Shown piece after piece: positions 9,021 through 19,899 of a DNA stretch of 64,000 bases. The stretch comes from Bacteroidales bacterium (GTDB lineage Bacteria; Bacteroidota; Bacteroidia; Bacteroidales; Muribaculaceae), in the NCBI GenBank assembly GCA_015061005.1, contig SUXJ01000003.1, forward strand, positions 1-64,000, in the 5' to 3' direction. Positions within the stretch are counted from its first letter, which is position 1. Every line of letters starts with the position of its first letter. The notes beneath the pieces were generated by a model. That model was given only the letters and a program-made list of their open reading frames with translations. It was not told the DNA's origin and did not search any database. The position numbers and the translations under genes were made by a program.

Positions 9021-9706
9021 AGCGTAGTCTGTACTGTCTCGTAGGTATATTGGCGTTGTTGCTTCCATTCCGAGCGCAAGCGCAGCGATATTATTCGCCG
9101 GATTTTTCGGTCGGAGTCAGAGCCGGTGCGACGCTTTCGCAAATGGCATGGTCACCGTCGGTTATTCAGAAGTTTACGCCCGGGGTTACCTTGGGCTTAG
9201 TTGCTCGCTATACCGAGGAAAATTATTTTGGCGTTATCGGCGAGTTGAATCTGACCCAACGAGGGTGGGCGGAGTCATTTGACAAAGAGACCGGATTGGA
9301 GTATAAGCGGCAATTCACTTACGTGCAGTTGCCGGTGATGACCCACATATTTTTCGGGAGTAAGAAGTTCAGGTTTTTCGTTAATCTCGGTCCGGAAATC
9401 GGTGTTATGGTCGGTGACAAGATTAAGGCTAATTTTGATTACGGGGACATCGGGTCGGTGGCAAAGTTTCCCGCTAATCACAGGAGTGAGCAGCTGAATA
9501 TGGAAGTGGCTCATCGGATTGATTACGGTATTGCCGGAGGTCTTGGCTGTGAGGCACGCATAAAGGGCAAACACAGCTTCATGATAGAGGGCCGCTTTTA
9601 TTATGGGATAGGCAATGTGTTTTCCTCCAATCGCGGCGACACCTTTGGTGCATCGCGCGGCATGAGCATTGAGGTAACTGCTGCGTATCTGTTTCGTCTG
9701 AAGTAG
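9017..9706 (+). CDS. PorT-family outer-membrane beta-barrel protein
   Basis: A 229-residue protein with a signal peptide (cleavage near RAQA|QR) followed by an eight-stranded-type barrel: GVRAGATLSQ, GLVARYTEEN, YVQLPVMTHIFF, FRFFVNLGPEIG and a final AAYLFRLK. These blocks match the OMP_b-brl/PorT group in Bacteroidota. The start is a GTG that overlaps the TGA of the LysM gene, so the two are coupled and may act together at the envelope. PorT itself belongs to type IX secretion, but many paralogues of unknown role exist, so no symbol is given. Confidence 0.78.
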   Translation: MKRSLYCLVGILALLLPFRAQAQRYYSPDFSVGVRAGATLSQMAWSPSVIQKFTPGVTLGLVARYTEENYFGVIGELNLTQRGWAESFDKETGLEYKRQFTYVQLPVMTHIFFGSKKFRFFVNLGPEIGVMVGDKIKANFDYGDIGSVAKFPANHRSEQLNMEVAHRIDYGIAGGLGCEARIKGKHSFMIEGRFYYGIGNVFSSNRGDTFGASRGMSIEVTAAYLFRLK

Positions 9707-9723
9707 GGAAGATCAGGGCGCGG

Positions 9724-10920
9724 TTATTCGGGTTGTTGCAATAGTTTGAGATCCGTGCCCGCAGGGGTTTGGAATGCTTTGAGCCCAAATTCCGGCAAGA
9801 TGGCATAGACGTGTTCAAATACAGCGGCTTGTATTTTTTCGTATTGAATCCATTGGGTGCTTGCGGTGAAGAAGTATAGTTCAAGGGGTAGTCCTTGGGG
9901 ACCGGGCTGGAGTTGGCGCACGAGTTGAAGCATGTTTTGGTTAACTTGCGAGTGGCTGCGCAGATAATTTTCAAGGTAGTTACGAAATACCAATAGATTG
10001 ACTACTTTATCGCCTACGTTTTCAAGCCCATTGAGCCAACCGTTTTTCTTGAATGCGGCGAGTTGTTCAGGGGAGCAGAATTTTATGGAGTTTACGTCGA
10101 TGTTGATGGAGCGTTTCACACGGCGGCCTCCGCTATCGAACATCCCACGCCAATTTTGAAATGAATCTTTCATTAAGGCGTAGGGAGGTACAGTTGTGAT
10201 TGTCATGTCCCAATTGCGTACTTTGACAGTGTTGAGCGTCACGTCTATGACAGTGCCGTCAGCGCCATATTTAGGAGCTGCAATCCAGTCACCCGGTTTG
10301 AGCATGTCGTTTGCTGAGAGTTGTACTCCGGCAACGAATCCAAGGATGGTGTCTTGAAATACGAATGTTAAAGCAGCCGCTACAGCTCCCATGCCCGCTA
10401 AGATTACAACTGGGCTTTTGTCAACCAGCAAGCTGATAATGATAATAATGCCGAGAATTATGCAAATCAGTTTCAGCATTTGATATACGCCCTTGAGGGG
10501 ATGTTGCTCCACGTTCGCTTTTTCGCACGAAATGCGATAGAGGGCAGAGATGAATGCGGAAATGAATTGCAAGATAACGATGACAACATAAATCAAACAG
10601 GCGCGTCGGAGCCCGTCGGTCCAATCCGGTAAGTCACCAAACGCCAAAGGTGTGAGCACATAGAAAGCAATGGGCGGAATCAGATGACAAATGCTGTTGA
10701 GCACTTTGTCGTCGAAAAGGTGATCGTCCCAACGCGAGGCGGTGCGTTTAGTTATTCTTTTGATTGTTCTTACCAAAATCCGCTTGCTGAAAACGTATGC
10801 AACGGCAATGATAATGATAATAGCGGCAATAAGGGTGATTCGGCTAAGTATGTCAACATTTTCCATGCTGATGCCCAAATTCAGGAGCCACTGTTGGATA
10901 TAGAGATTTATATTGCTCAT
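9724..10920 (-). CDS. Mechanosensitive ion channel, MscS family (YbdG-like)
   Basis: A 398-residue inner-membrane protein. Hydrophobic segments lie near residues 25-45, 80-95, 105-130 and 150-175, followed by the pore-lining TM3 region (GMGAVAAALTFVFQD) and the beta-domain block DMLKPGDWI. NTVKVRNWDMTITTVP and KDSFQNWRGM are typical of YbdG/MscM-type channels, which have a longer C-terminal cytoplasmic domain than MscS. It would release solutes under membrane tension. It ends 17 bases from the convergent PorT-like gene and has its own promoter. Confidence 0.88.
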   Translation of the reverse strand: MSNINLYIQQWLLNLGISMENVDILSRITLIAAIIIIIAVAYVFSKRILVRTIKRITKRTASRWDDHLFDDKVLNSICHLIPPIAFYVLTPLAFGDLPDWTDGLRRACLIYVVIVILQFISAFISALYRISCEKANVEQHPLKGVYQMLKLICIILGIIIIISLLVDKSPVVILAGMGAVAAALTFVFQDTILGFVAGVQLSANDMLKPGDWIAAPKYGADGTVIDVTLNTVKVRNWDMTITTVPPYALMKDSFQNWRGMFDSGGRRVKRSINIDVNSIKFCSPEQLAAFKKNGWLNGLENVGDKVVNLLVFRNYLENYLRSHSQVNQNMLQLVRQLQPGPQGLPLELYFFTASTQWIQYEKIQAAVFEHVYAILPEFGLKAFQTPAGTDLKLLQQPE

Positions 10921-10944
10921 AGGGTTTCGATTCTTTTAGCGATG

Positions 10945-10975
10945 CAAAGATACAGAATTCCTCGAATTATCGCAA
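10945..10975 (-). promoter_or_regulatory. Bacteroidota-type promoter of the mechanosensitive channel gene
   Basis: On the minus strand TTG (complement of 10973-10975), a 20-bp spacer, then TATCTTTG (complement of 10945-10952), 24 bases before the ATG at 10920. Confidence 0.68.
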
Positions 10976-11019
10976 TAATAGGGCCTTGATGACCTGAGTG
11001 CGTTCTAATCGGGAGTAAC

Positions 11020-11195
11020 AAAAAAGACAAAAGGGGGACTCGGCCGGGGCAAGTTTCCCAGGCTTGCACCGACAGAGTCCCCCTTGAGTTTTTGCCGACC
11101 GCGGCCTACCCGGCGGCGTGTTTGGAATGACCGGGACGGATCATTCACCCTCTTGTTCCAACATTTCAATGTACACACTTTTGACATTTGGATAA
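11020..11195 (-). ncRNA. Free-standing structured small RNA (6S-like or Bacteroidales-1-like candidate)
   Basis: A -7 box TAACTTTG (complement of 11198-11205) is followed by about 170 bases without a convincing gene and ending in a very stable extended hairpin. On the minus strand GGGGGACTC pairs with GAGTCCCCC (11034-11084), enclosing the inner stem GCAAG/CTTGC, and a run of Us follows at 11020-11033. A second hairpin, GAATGATCC/GGTCATTC, lies upstream near 11122-11146. The adjacent leftward channel gene has its own promoter, so this is not its leader. Size and isolated transcription resemble 6S RNA or the Bacteroidales-1 motif. The class is inferred from general features, not an alignment. 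Confidence 0.55.
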
Positions 11196-11324
11196 TGCAA
11201 AGTTACGAAGGGGACGGAGGACAAAAGCGTAGATTTTCGTGAGGGTGGGTGATTTTTTTAAGATTTATAATATTTATAATATTTATATGGGTTAGATGGG
11301 TTATGGTTCGTATGGGGATATAGT

Positions 11325-11357
11325 AAGGGCTGTGCCGAGATGTTTGGCGCAGCCCTT
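11325..11357 (-). terminator. Hairpin terminator after mutB
   Basis: AAGGGCTGTGCC (11325-11336) pairs with GGCGCAGCCCTT (11346-11357), 24 bases past the mutB stop. The following U-run is weak. Just beyond it, around 11262-11288, lies an AT-rich triple repeat of ATTTATAAT-like units. Confidence 0.55.
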
Positions 11358-11380
11358 GGAGTTAGAATGGTCAGTTTGAT

Positions 11381-13525
<2,145 letters not shown>

Positions 13526-13528
13526 GTC

Positions 13529-15385
13529 TTATCGGAGAAGTTTGGCGTTGAAATTGCGCAGGGTTTCAAGTACGTTGCTGCGCACATGGATGAAATTCTC
13601 AATACCGGCAGCTTTGAGCTCTTCGGCGCATGCCGGTGCACCGGCTACAACGAACTCGGCTTTGCCGTTGAGTAGTTTGAATGCTTCGGGCGCAAATTCG
13701 GCATACTCATCGTCGGAAGAGCAGAGAACCACGACGTCGGCTTTCGCTGCCATCGCTGCGTCGATGCCTTCGGCCACGGTGGCAAATCCGTTGTTGTCGA
13801 TGATTTCGTAGCCGGCACAGCCGAAGAAGTTGCCTGAGAATTGGGAGCGAGCGAGGCGCATTGCGAGGTTGCCGATAGTGAGCATGAATACTTTCGGGCG
13901 ATTAGCGGCGCGCTCGGTTGCCAGACGCAGGTTTTCGAAGTCGGAAGCGAGTCGGGTTGTGTTAATGCCGCCATTTTTGTTTTCTTGTTCTTCATGGCCG
14001 CATCCACAACCGCATCCGCAACTTTCGCCTTCGATTTTCTCGGCAGCAAATTCGGTGATGTTGGGATATTGATTGGTTCCCAACAGGATTTCTTTGCGGC
14101 GCGCCATATCGTCATGGCGCTTGGCGTTGCTTTCGTTTACGGCAGCTTGTATTTTTCCGTTTTCAAGTGCTTTTGCAAAACCGCCTTCGGCTTCCACTTC
14201 AAGGAAAAGTTTCCACGCTTCGTTGGCGAGGCTCACCGTGAGAGTTTCAACGTAGTAGGAACCGCCTGCAGGATCTACGACCTTGTCGAGGTGGCTTTCT
14301 TCCTTGAGGAGCAATTGCTGATTGCGTGCAATGCGTTCGGAGAAGTCATCGGGCGTTTTGTAGGCTGCGTCAAACGGGGTTACCGATATTGAGTCAACAC
14401 CGGCGAGTGCAGCACTCATTGCTTCTGTTTGGCTGCGGAGCAGGTTTACGTGTGCATCGAAAATGCTTTGATTATATTTCGAAGTTGCCGCGTGAACCAT
14501 CATTTTTGCGGAGCATTCGCAAGCCGGAGCGTATTGAGCAACGATTTGAGCCCAAAGCATACGGGCAGCACGGAATTTTGCGAGTTCCATGAAGTAATTT
14601 GTGGAGATGCCCATGTCGAACTTGATGCGAGAAGCGATGGTGTCGGCGTCTAATCCGGCATCGGTGAGCATCGTCATCCACTGAGCGCCCCAACTCAAGG
14701 CGTAGCCGAGTTCTTGATAGATGTAGGCTCCGCCGTTGGTAAACATTGCGGACTCAACAGTGAGCACGCGCAATCCTTTAACGGGAGCGGCAGCTTCGAT
14801 GATAGACTTGGCCGCAGCAACCGGGTCGAGCGGAGTTTTGGTGCCGTGTTTGAGCTCGCGTTTCCAAGGGTTAAACTTTACGCTGCCTTGGAACAGGTCT
14901 GTCGCATTAGCGTTAACGAGGTATGCAGCCAGAAGGCGAACGAGTTCTTCGGCTTTGCGTACGCAACTGCTGAGGTTGATTTCAATAGCACTGAGGTCAA
15001 TACCGTTAAGGAGGGTTGCAACCGCCTCGGCGTTGACATCTTGCATGTGCCAACCGATAGAGTTGACACCCTTAGTCATTACTTCGCGAATCTTCGCATT
15101 GGCTTCGGCTGCGGTTCCGGCGATAATTTCTTGGCGAATGCGCCAGTCGTTATTGCTGCGAGTTCCGCGCACGTAGGGGAACTCTCCGGGAAGAGAGTCG
15201 GTTGTGGCGAGGTCAGCAATGTCCTCGCGACGGTACATTGGATTCACATTGAATCCTTCATTGGTTCTCCAAACCAGTTTCTTGTCGAAAGGAGCGCCTT
15301 TGAGGTCCGCATCGACCTTTGCGCGCCATTCTTCGGCTGAAACCGGAGGGAACATGTCGAAAAGTTTTTCTTTATTTTCTGCCAT
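13529..15385 (-). CDS. mutA: Methylmalonyl-CoA mutase small subunit
   Basis: A 618-residue non-catalytic partner of MutB. It shares the barrel fold ([39 protein letters not shown]), but its C-terminal B12-like domain lacks the D-x-H-x-x-G motif, as usual for this subunit. The linker between the two domains carries an unusual run with C456, C458, C460, C462 and H464 in the sequence SCGCGCGCGH. The promoter region faces the divergent B12 riboswitch gene. Confidence 0.95.
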   Translation of the reverse strand: MAENKEKLFDMFPPVSAEEWRAKVDADLKGAPFDKKLVWRTNEGFNVNPMYRREDIADLATTDSLPGEFPYVRGTRSNNDWRIRQEIIAGTAAEANAKIREVMTKGVNSIGWHMQDVNAEAVATLLNGIDLSAIEINLSSCVRKAEELVRLLAAYLVNANATDLFQGSVKFNPWKRELKHGTKTPLDPVAAAKSIIEAAAPVKGLRVLTVESAMFTNGGAYIYQELGYALSWGAQWMTMLTDAGLDADTIASRIKFDMGISTNYFMELAKFRAARMLWAQIVAQYAPACECSAKMMVHAATSKYNQSIFDAHVNLLRSQTEAMSAALAGVDSISVTPFDAAYKTPDDFSERIARNQQLLLKEESHLDKVVDPAGGSYYVETLTVSLANEAWKLFLEVEAEGGFAKALENGKIQAAVNESNAKRHDDMARRKEILLGTNQYPNITEFAAEKIEGESCGCGCGCGHEEQENKNGGINTTRLASDFENLRLATERAANRPKVFMLTIGNLAMRLARSQFSGNFFGCAGYEIIDNNGFATVAEGIDAAMAAKADVVVLCSSDDEYAEFAPEAFKLLNGKAEFVVAGAPACAEELKAAGIENFIHVRSNVLETLRNFNAKLLR

Positions 15386-15426
15386 AAGATATTGATTATA
15401 AGGCTAATTTTTAAGAATTGTTACTG

Positions 15427-15434
15427 CAAATATA
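15427..15434 (-). promoter_or_regulatory. -7 box of the mutAB operon
   Basis: TATATTTG on the minus strand (complement of 15427-15434), 41 bases upstream of the mutA ATG at 15385. A clear TTG at the right distance is not seen. Confidence 0.5.
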
Positions 15435-15440
15435 AACAAA

Positions 15441-15473
15441 TTTGCGGAAATAGCGAAATTTTGTGTAAATTTG
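15441..15473 (+). promoter_or_regulatory. Promoter of the cobalamin-riboswitch/receptor transcript
   Basis: TTTG at 15441-15444, a 21-bp spacer and TAAATTTG at 15466-15473. The transcript would begin just before the riboswitch. It lies back to back with the mutA -7 box. Confidence 0.7.
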
Positions 15474-15480
15474 CACTGTA

Positions 15481-15625
15481 ATGGTTATGGAATCCGGTGA
15501 AAAGCCGGAACAGTACCCGCTGCTGTGAGTCCTGTCATTAATAATGGAAATCGTCGGTTAAACCACTGATTAATAGTGAGATTGGGAAGGTTGACGGTTT
15601 TTGGGACAAGTCAGAAAACATGCCG
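15481..15625 (+). ncRNA. Cobalamin (B12) riboswitch
   Basis: The conserved aptamer blocks are in order: GGTGAAAAGCCGGAACAGTA (from 15495) followed by CCCGCTGCTGTGA to 15527, CCACTG...GTGAGATTGGGAAGG (15563-15590), and the B12 box AAGTCAGAAAACATGCC (15608-15624). It controls the downstream TonB receptor. The region 15626-15677 before the GTG start would be the expression platform. High B12 is expected to lower expression of the receptor. Confidence 0.9.
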
Positions 15626-15677
15626 TTATGGTCTGAATTATTTACCCTCGCCTGCGGGATCACGGGCTCGAAATTTT

Positions 15678-17681
15678 GTGAGAAAGAAAAAACTTAAGTT
15701 ATTGGCAATTGTAGTGTTCTCGGCTATGCGTGTCGGCGCATTCGAGAGCGCGGATACGACGTATTTAAATGAAGTTTCCGTTACCGCCGACGTGGTGCGC
15801 AACGATGTTGTTCCGGTTCAAAGCTTGACGGGTGATGAGTTGCAGAAATTGAACAGCCTTACAGTGGCGGACGCAATGCGCTATTTTTCGGGATTACAAA
15901 TTAAGGACTATGGCGGAGTAGGGGGGCTGAAAACCGTTAATGTGCGGTCAATGGGCACGCATCATACGTCGGTGGTGTATGACGGAGTTGAGTTGGGCAA
16001 TGCGCAAAATGGCCAGATAGATTTGGGACAGTTTTCGCTTGACAATATTGAGGAAATATCGTTGCATAACGGACAGAAAAGCAATATCTTGCAGCCTGCC
16101 AAGGATTTCGGTTCGGCAGCAAGCGTTTATATGCAAACGAAGCGACCACACTTTTTGGGCAATAAGAAGTTTAATTTTCGTGGAGCTCTGAAAACCGGCT
16201 CGTTTGATCTCTTGAATGTGGCGGCTTTGGCAGAAATGAAGTTTAGTCCCCGAGTGAGCGGTTCTTTAAGCGTTGAAGGACTTACGTCAAGCGGTAAATA
16301 TAAGTTCAGGTTGCGCCGATTTGCCCCTGACGGCTCTACTGTCTATGATACGACAGCTGTCAGACAGAATGGTGATATTAACGCCGTGAGGGTTGAGGCA
16401 AACGTTTATGGCCGGCTTGCTGTCGGCGCATGGACAGCGAAAGTCTATAATTATTCCTCAAAGCGCGGACTTCCCGGGGCAGTGGTCAATAATGTGTGGC
16501 ATCGGGGAGAGCGTCAGTCGGATTGCAATACGTTTGTTCAAGGGTCATGGCAGGCCGAGTATGGTCGGTTTGCAAGTCTGTGTAACTTGAAATATGCGTA
16601 TTATGCAACGCATTATGTCAATAATGATCCGCGAGTGGTAAGAATTGATAATAGATATCGCCAGCATGAAGTTTATGCATCTATGGCGCATCGCTATAAG
16701 ATTTTGACGGCATGGGAGGTTTCATTGAGTTATGATTTTCAGTATAACAGCTTGTGGAGCGATATGCGCGATTTTGTCATGCCACGCCGTATCTCCAATT
16801 TTGTGGCGATGGCGACTTCAGTTGATTTGACTCGGTTAAAATTCATGGCATCGGCAACCGGCATCTTTATTCATGACAAGGACACTCGTCATGGAGTTAG
16901 CAAACATCGCAAGGCGCTGACACCGGCCTTTTATGCAAGCGTGTATCCGCTACGAGCAAATCGGGAATTGTCGGTGCGTGCTTTTGTGAAACAAAGCTAC
17001 CGGATGCCTACGTTTAATGATTTGTTTTACACAGATGTTGGAAATGCGCAGCTACAGCCTGAGCGAGTGACTCAATATAATGTCGGTGCGATTTATGAGC
17101 GCACAAGTAGCCGAATGAATCCATGGTTGGCGGCCGTCAGATTAAGTGCGGATTTTTACCTCAACATGGTTACGGATAAGATTATTGCATACCCGAAAGG
17201 GCAGCTTTTTCGTTGGACCATGTTGAACTTGGGGAAGGTGGATATTCGCGGAGCCGACATCAGCGCATTGGTGTCGGTCAACGCAACGTCCGACCTCGTG
17301 TTAACTCTTCGAGGTCAATATACTTATCAGCGAGCCATAGATGTTACGGACCCGTCTGCGAGTTATTATCGTCATCAAATTCCATATATTCCGCGCCATT
17401 CGGGTTCCGTTGTTTTCAATATGGCGTATCAACGATGGGCGTTGAATATGAGTTATATACGAGTCGGGAGCCGATATAACAAGCAAGAGAATATCAAGTA
17501 TAATTATATGGCTCCGTGGCAGACCATGGATGTTTCGTTAGGTCGAGATTTTACGTTCGGGAAAGTGGGACTTCGTGCGCTTCTTGAAGTTAATAATGTG
17601 CTGAATCAAGATTACGCCGTGATAGTCAATTATCCCATGCCCGGGCGCAATTATCGACTCACTCTTACTGTAGATCTTTGA
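15678..17681 (+). CDS. TonB-dependent outer-membrane receptor, probable B12 transporter (BtuB-like)
   Basis: A 667-residue outer-membrane receptor. After a signal peptide, a plug domain spans about residues 25-135 (YLNEVSVTADVV, LTVADAMRYFSGLQIKDYGG, VNVRSMGTHHTSVVYDG), then a 22-strand-type barrel with the late blocks YRMPTFNDLFY and NVLNQDYAVIVNYPMPGR typical of TonB receptors. The start is a GTG at 15678; the longer open frame from 15576 begins inside the riboswitch and is rejected. The cobalamin riboswitch in its leader is strong evidence for a B12 or cobinamide substrate. The 3' end overlaps convergent lpxB by 17 bases. Confidence 0.9.
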   Translation: MRKKKLKLLAIVVFSAMRVGAFESADTTYLNEVSVTADVVRNDVVPVQSLTGDELQKLNSLTVADAMRYFSGLQIKDYGGVGGLKTVNVRSMGTHHTSVVYDGVELGNAQNGQIDLGQFSLDNIEEISLHNGQKSNILQPAKDFGSAASVYMQTKRPHFLGNKKFNFRGALKTGSFDLLNVAALAEMKFSPRVSGSLSVEGLTSSGKYKFRLRRFAPDGSTVYDTTAVRQNGDINAVRVEANVYGRLAVGAWTAKVYNYSSKRGLPGAVVNNVWHRGERQSDCNTFVQGSWQAEYGRFASLCNLKYAYYATHYVNNDPRVVRIDNRYRQHEVYASMAHRYKILTAWEVSLSYDFQYNSLWSDMRDFVMPRRISNFVAMATSVDLTRLKFMASATGIFIHDKDTRHGVSKHRKALTPAFYASVYPLRANRELSVRAFVKQSYRMPTFNDLFYTDVGNAQLQPERVTQYNVGAIYERTSSRMNPWLAAVRLSADFYLNMVTDKIIAYPKGQLFRWTMLNLGKVDIRGADISALVSVNATSDLVLTLRGQYTYQRAIDVTDPSASYYRHQIPYIPRHSGSVVFNMAYQRWALNMSYIRVGSRYNKQENIKYNYMAPWQTMDVSLGRDFTFGKVGLRALLEVNNVLNQDYAVIVNYPMPGRNYRLTLTVDL

Positions 17682-18789
17682 GGATTAACTCTGCTGCGGT
17701 GCTTGCTGCTTTGGTGATGCCGAGATTCCGGCGAATCGCTTCGTAGCCTCGCAGTTGCTCATCGCGGCCGGGCTGATTCGGGAGAATGGTTTCCAGATGA
17801 TTTTTGACGGAATCGGCAGTGCATTTGTGTAATAATAATTCCGGAACTATTTGACGTCCGGCTATTAGGTTCGGCAATGTTACGTAAGGAATTTTTAGCA
17901 GTCGCGACATCACGGCATAAGTTAACCGCGAGCCGCTATGGCGGTAGCAAACCACTTGAGGCACACCTGCCAATGCGGCTTCGAGCGATGCGGTTCCGGA
18001 GGTAACGAGTGCTGCCGTTGCATGGTGCATGAGTTCCATCGTGGAATTGAACAACACGGGCTTTGTCGTGGCGGAATATATTTGTGGTTCTACTCCGGGT
18101 GCTCCGGCTATGACTATTTGATAATCCGATTCAAAAGACTCGGCAGCCTCCAACATGATTGGCATGTTGCGCTTAATTTCTCCCAATCGACTGCCGGGCA
18201 CAATCGCAATAATCGGCTTGTCGTTGTGTAAATTGTGATTACGGCGGAAGTGAGATGATGCGGCTGCGACTGCAAGTTTCCGGTCAATTTCTTCAACTGA
18301 CGGATTTCCTACATAGGTGCAGCTGTCGTACCCGTGTTTTGCATAAAAGTCAGGTTCAAAAGGAAAGATGGCAAGAACCCTACGGCAATACTTTGCAATC
18401 TTTGCGGTGCGATATTCCTTCCATGCCCATACCTTAGGCGAAATGTAGTAGTATGTAGGGATGGAATGTCGGTAGGCTAATTTTGCGAGCCTTAAATTAA
18501 ATGACGGGTAGTCAACAAGAATCAATGCGTCGGGGCGAGCGTCTAACAGAAGTTTTTCGGCAGTGGCAAGGTTTTTACGTACCTTTGACAGGTTGCGCAC
18601 CACATCGAACACTCCCATAAAAGCCATGTCGCGATAATGAACGGCAGGTTGTTTGCCGGAGGCCTCTGCCATCATGTCGCCTCCTAAGAATAAAAAGTCA
18701 GCAGACGGGTCTTGTTTGCGCAATGCCGAGATTAACTCGGAGGCGTGGAGGTCGCCGGATGCCTCGCCGGCGCATATCATGTATGTCAT
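17665..18789 (-). CDS. lpxB: Lipid-A-disaccharide synthase
   Basis: A 374-residue GT19 enzyme that joins UDP-2,3-diacylglucosamine and lipid X in lipid A synthesis at the inner membrane. Family blocks are CAGEASGDLH at residues 6-15, FMGVFDVV, DYPSFNLRLA, YYISPKVWAWK, FPFEPDFY, YVGNPSVE, PGSRLGEIKRN and VTSGTASLEAALAGVPQVV. Length is normal. Its ATG overlaps the stop of the upstream retropepsin-like gene by 4 bases. Confidence 0.96.
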   Translation of the reverse strand: MTYMICAGEASGDLHASELISALRKQDPSADFLFLGGDMMAEASGKQPAVHYRDMAFMGVFDVVRNLSKVRKNLATAEKLLLDARPDALILVDYPSFNLRLAKLAYRHSIPTYYYISPKVWAWKEYRTAKIAKYCRRVLAIFPFEPDFYAKHGYDSCTYVGNPSVEEIDRKLAVAAASSHFRRNHNLHNDKPIIAIVPGSRLGEIKRNMPIMLEAAESFESDYQIVIAGAPGVEPQIYSATTKPVLFNSTMELMHHATAALVTSGTASLEAALAGVPQVVCYRHSGSRLTYAVMSRLLKIPYVTLPNLIAGRQIVPELLLHKCTADSVKNHLETILPNQPGRDEQLRGYEAIRRNLGITKAASTAAELILKDLQ

Positions 18790-19727
18790 TTCTCGGGTTT
18801 GCGAATTAGCAATCTGCGGTTGGGAATATCAATGATGCAGTCTTGATTAAAAAACTTGAATGGGTTCATCCCGTACTTATCAGTGTGGAGGTCGTTTTCG
18901 TAAATCACGCGTGAAAATCTGAGGCGATTGCCAAATTTTACTTTGCAGCGTTTTTGAGTAATCATTCCGGTAATACTATCGATATGCACGCGTCCGGTGG
19001 CACTTGCAATTTTGTATTCCGGTTGTACGACTTCAATGGTACGCATTGATTGTCCGGTGTCCATGAAGTAGCAGTGCGGTGTTTCACCGTTGACACTCAG
19101 AGAAACTGAGGCTCGATTCACTTCATTGCCAAACAAAGAGCCTAAGATGCTTTCATGCAGTTTAAGTTCGCATACTTCTTGGTAATTATGATTTGGCGCA
19201 TCAAAGTATAGTAAAATTTCATTTGTTTTAAACAATCGTTTGATGGCAAAGTGCTTCAAAACATTCATTCCGAGCACATTGTTCGTTATTGTGTCGTCAA
19301 TCAAGAAGTCAACGTTATGAATCCGATATACCGAATCGGGGCATTCCGGGTTGGGCAGGGCAATATCAATGATTAATTTCTTGGTATATAATTTGTGATT
19401 TCCGTTAACATCCTTAGTGTAAATCATTGCCGAACTAATCCGGTGAGGGATGGCTTTTTCCGCAATACGTTGAAGCGTTTCTTTGCAAACGAGAGAATGG
19501 CGTGACCCCATGTCGAATACAGCCTCTTCTTCTGGCAAAATGCTCATACAGTAATCTTTGGAAAGAGTGAAATGTGCCGCTATGCCGGATGGCGGAGTGA
19601 CATCAAATTTAATCTCGTTTGAGGACGTTTTGACGCGGTAATTGTTGAGCAAAAAAAGTGCAATCAGAATGCTCGACAGAATTCCTATGGTTAATAGGGA
19701 GTAAACCTTGATTTTCGTAGTTTTCAT
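18786..19727 (-). CDS. Membrane-anchored retropepsin-like aspartic protease candidate
   Basis: A 313-residue protein with one N-terminal membrane segment (about residues 9-27) and a periplasmic remainder. Two halves each resemble a retropepsin lobe. The first has FDMGSRHSLV (D72), then VLGMNVLKHF (151-160). The second has FMDTGQSMRT (D223) followed by YGMNPFKFF (285-293) and a closing strand CIIDIPNRRLLI. In aspartic proteases D-T/S-G supplies the catalytic aspartate; here the first lobe reads D-M-G. A protease is therefore possible but the first site is unusual, and a non-catalytic binding role is the alternative. It is translationally coupled to lpxB. Confidence 0.6.
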   Translation of the reverse strand: MKTTKIKVYSLLTIGILSSILIALFLLNNYRVKTSSNEIKFDVTPPSGIAAHFTLSKDYCMSILPEEEAVFDMGSRHSLVCKETLQRIAEKAIPHRISSAMIYTKDVNGNHKLYTKKLIIDIALPNPECPDSVYRIHNVDFLIDDTITNNVLGMNVLKHFAIKRLFKTNEILLYFDAPNHNYQEVCELKLHESILGSLFGNEVNRASVSLSVNGETPHCYFMDTGQSMRTIEVVQPEYKIASATGRVHIDSITGMITQKRCKVKFGNRLRFSRVIYENDLHTDKYGMNPFKFFNQDCIIDIPNRRLLIRKPEK

Positions 19728-19734
19728 TTAAGCG

Positions 19735-19766
19735 CAAATTTAACCAGAAAATTTATAGCAAAACAA
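19735..19766 (-). promoter_or_regulatory. Promoter of the retropepsin-like/lpxB operon
   Basis: TTG (complement of 19764-19766), 21-bp spacer, TAAATTTG (complement of 19735-19742), 8 bases upstream of the ATG at 19727. The transcript would again be almost leaderless. Confidence 0.65.
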
Positions 19767-19899
19767 ATTTTCTCGCAAAAAAATCAACTTATACAGTCAA
19801 TTATCGGTTGCATATAAGAATGAACTGATAGAAAATATAGATTGCCGAATGTGTGAGGGATTATTGTATAGAATTATGACTGTCAGAATTACGGGAGGA

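Noticed and set aside
11005-11187. 60-residue open frame over the structured RNA
   Set aside because: It coincides with stable stems and a terminator; its composition is driven by the RNA structure.
11262-11288. AT-rich triple repeat considered as a CRISPR or origin element
   Set aside because: Units are about 9 bp with no spacers, and no replication or cas gene is near.
14714-15340. 208-residue frame opposite mutA
   Set aside because: Antisense to a clear mutase gene and without family motifs; a codon-bias shadow.
15576-15677. Upstream extension of the B12 receptor gene
   Set aside because: It starts inside the riboswitch aptamer and adds no signal-like sequence; the GTG at 15678 gives a proper signal peptide.
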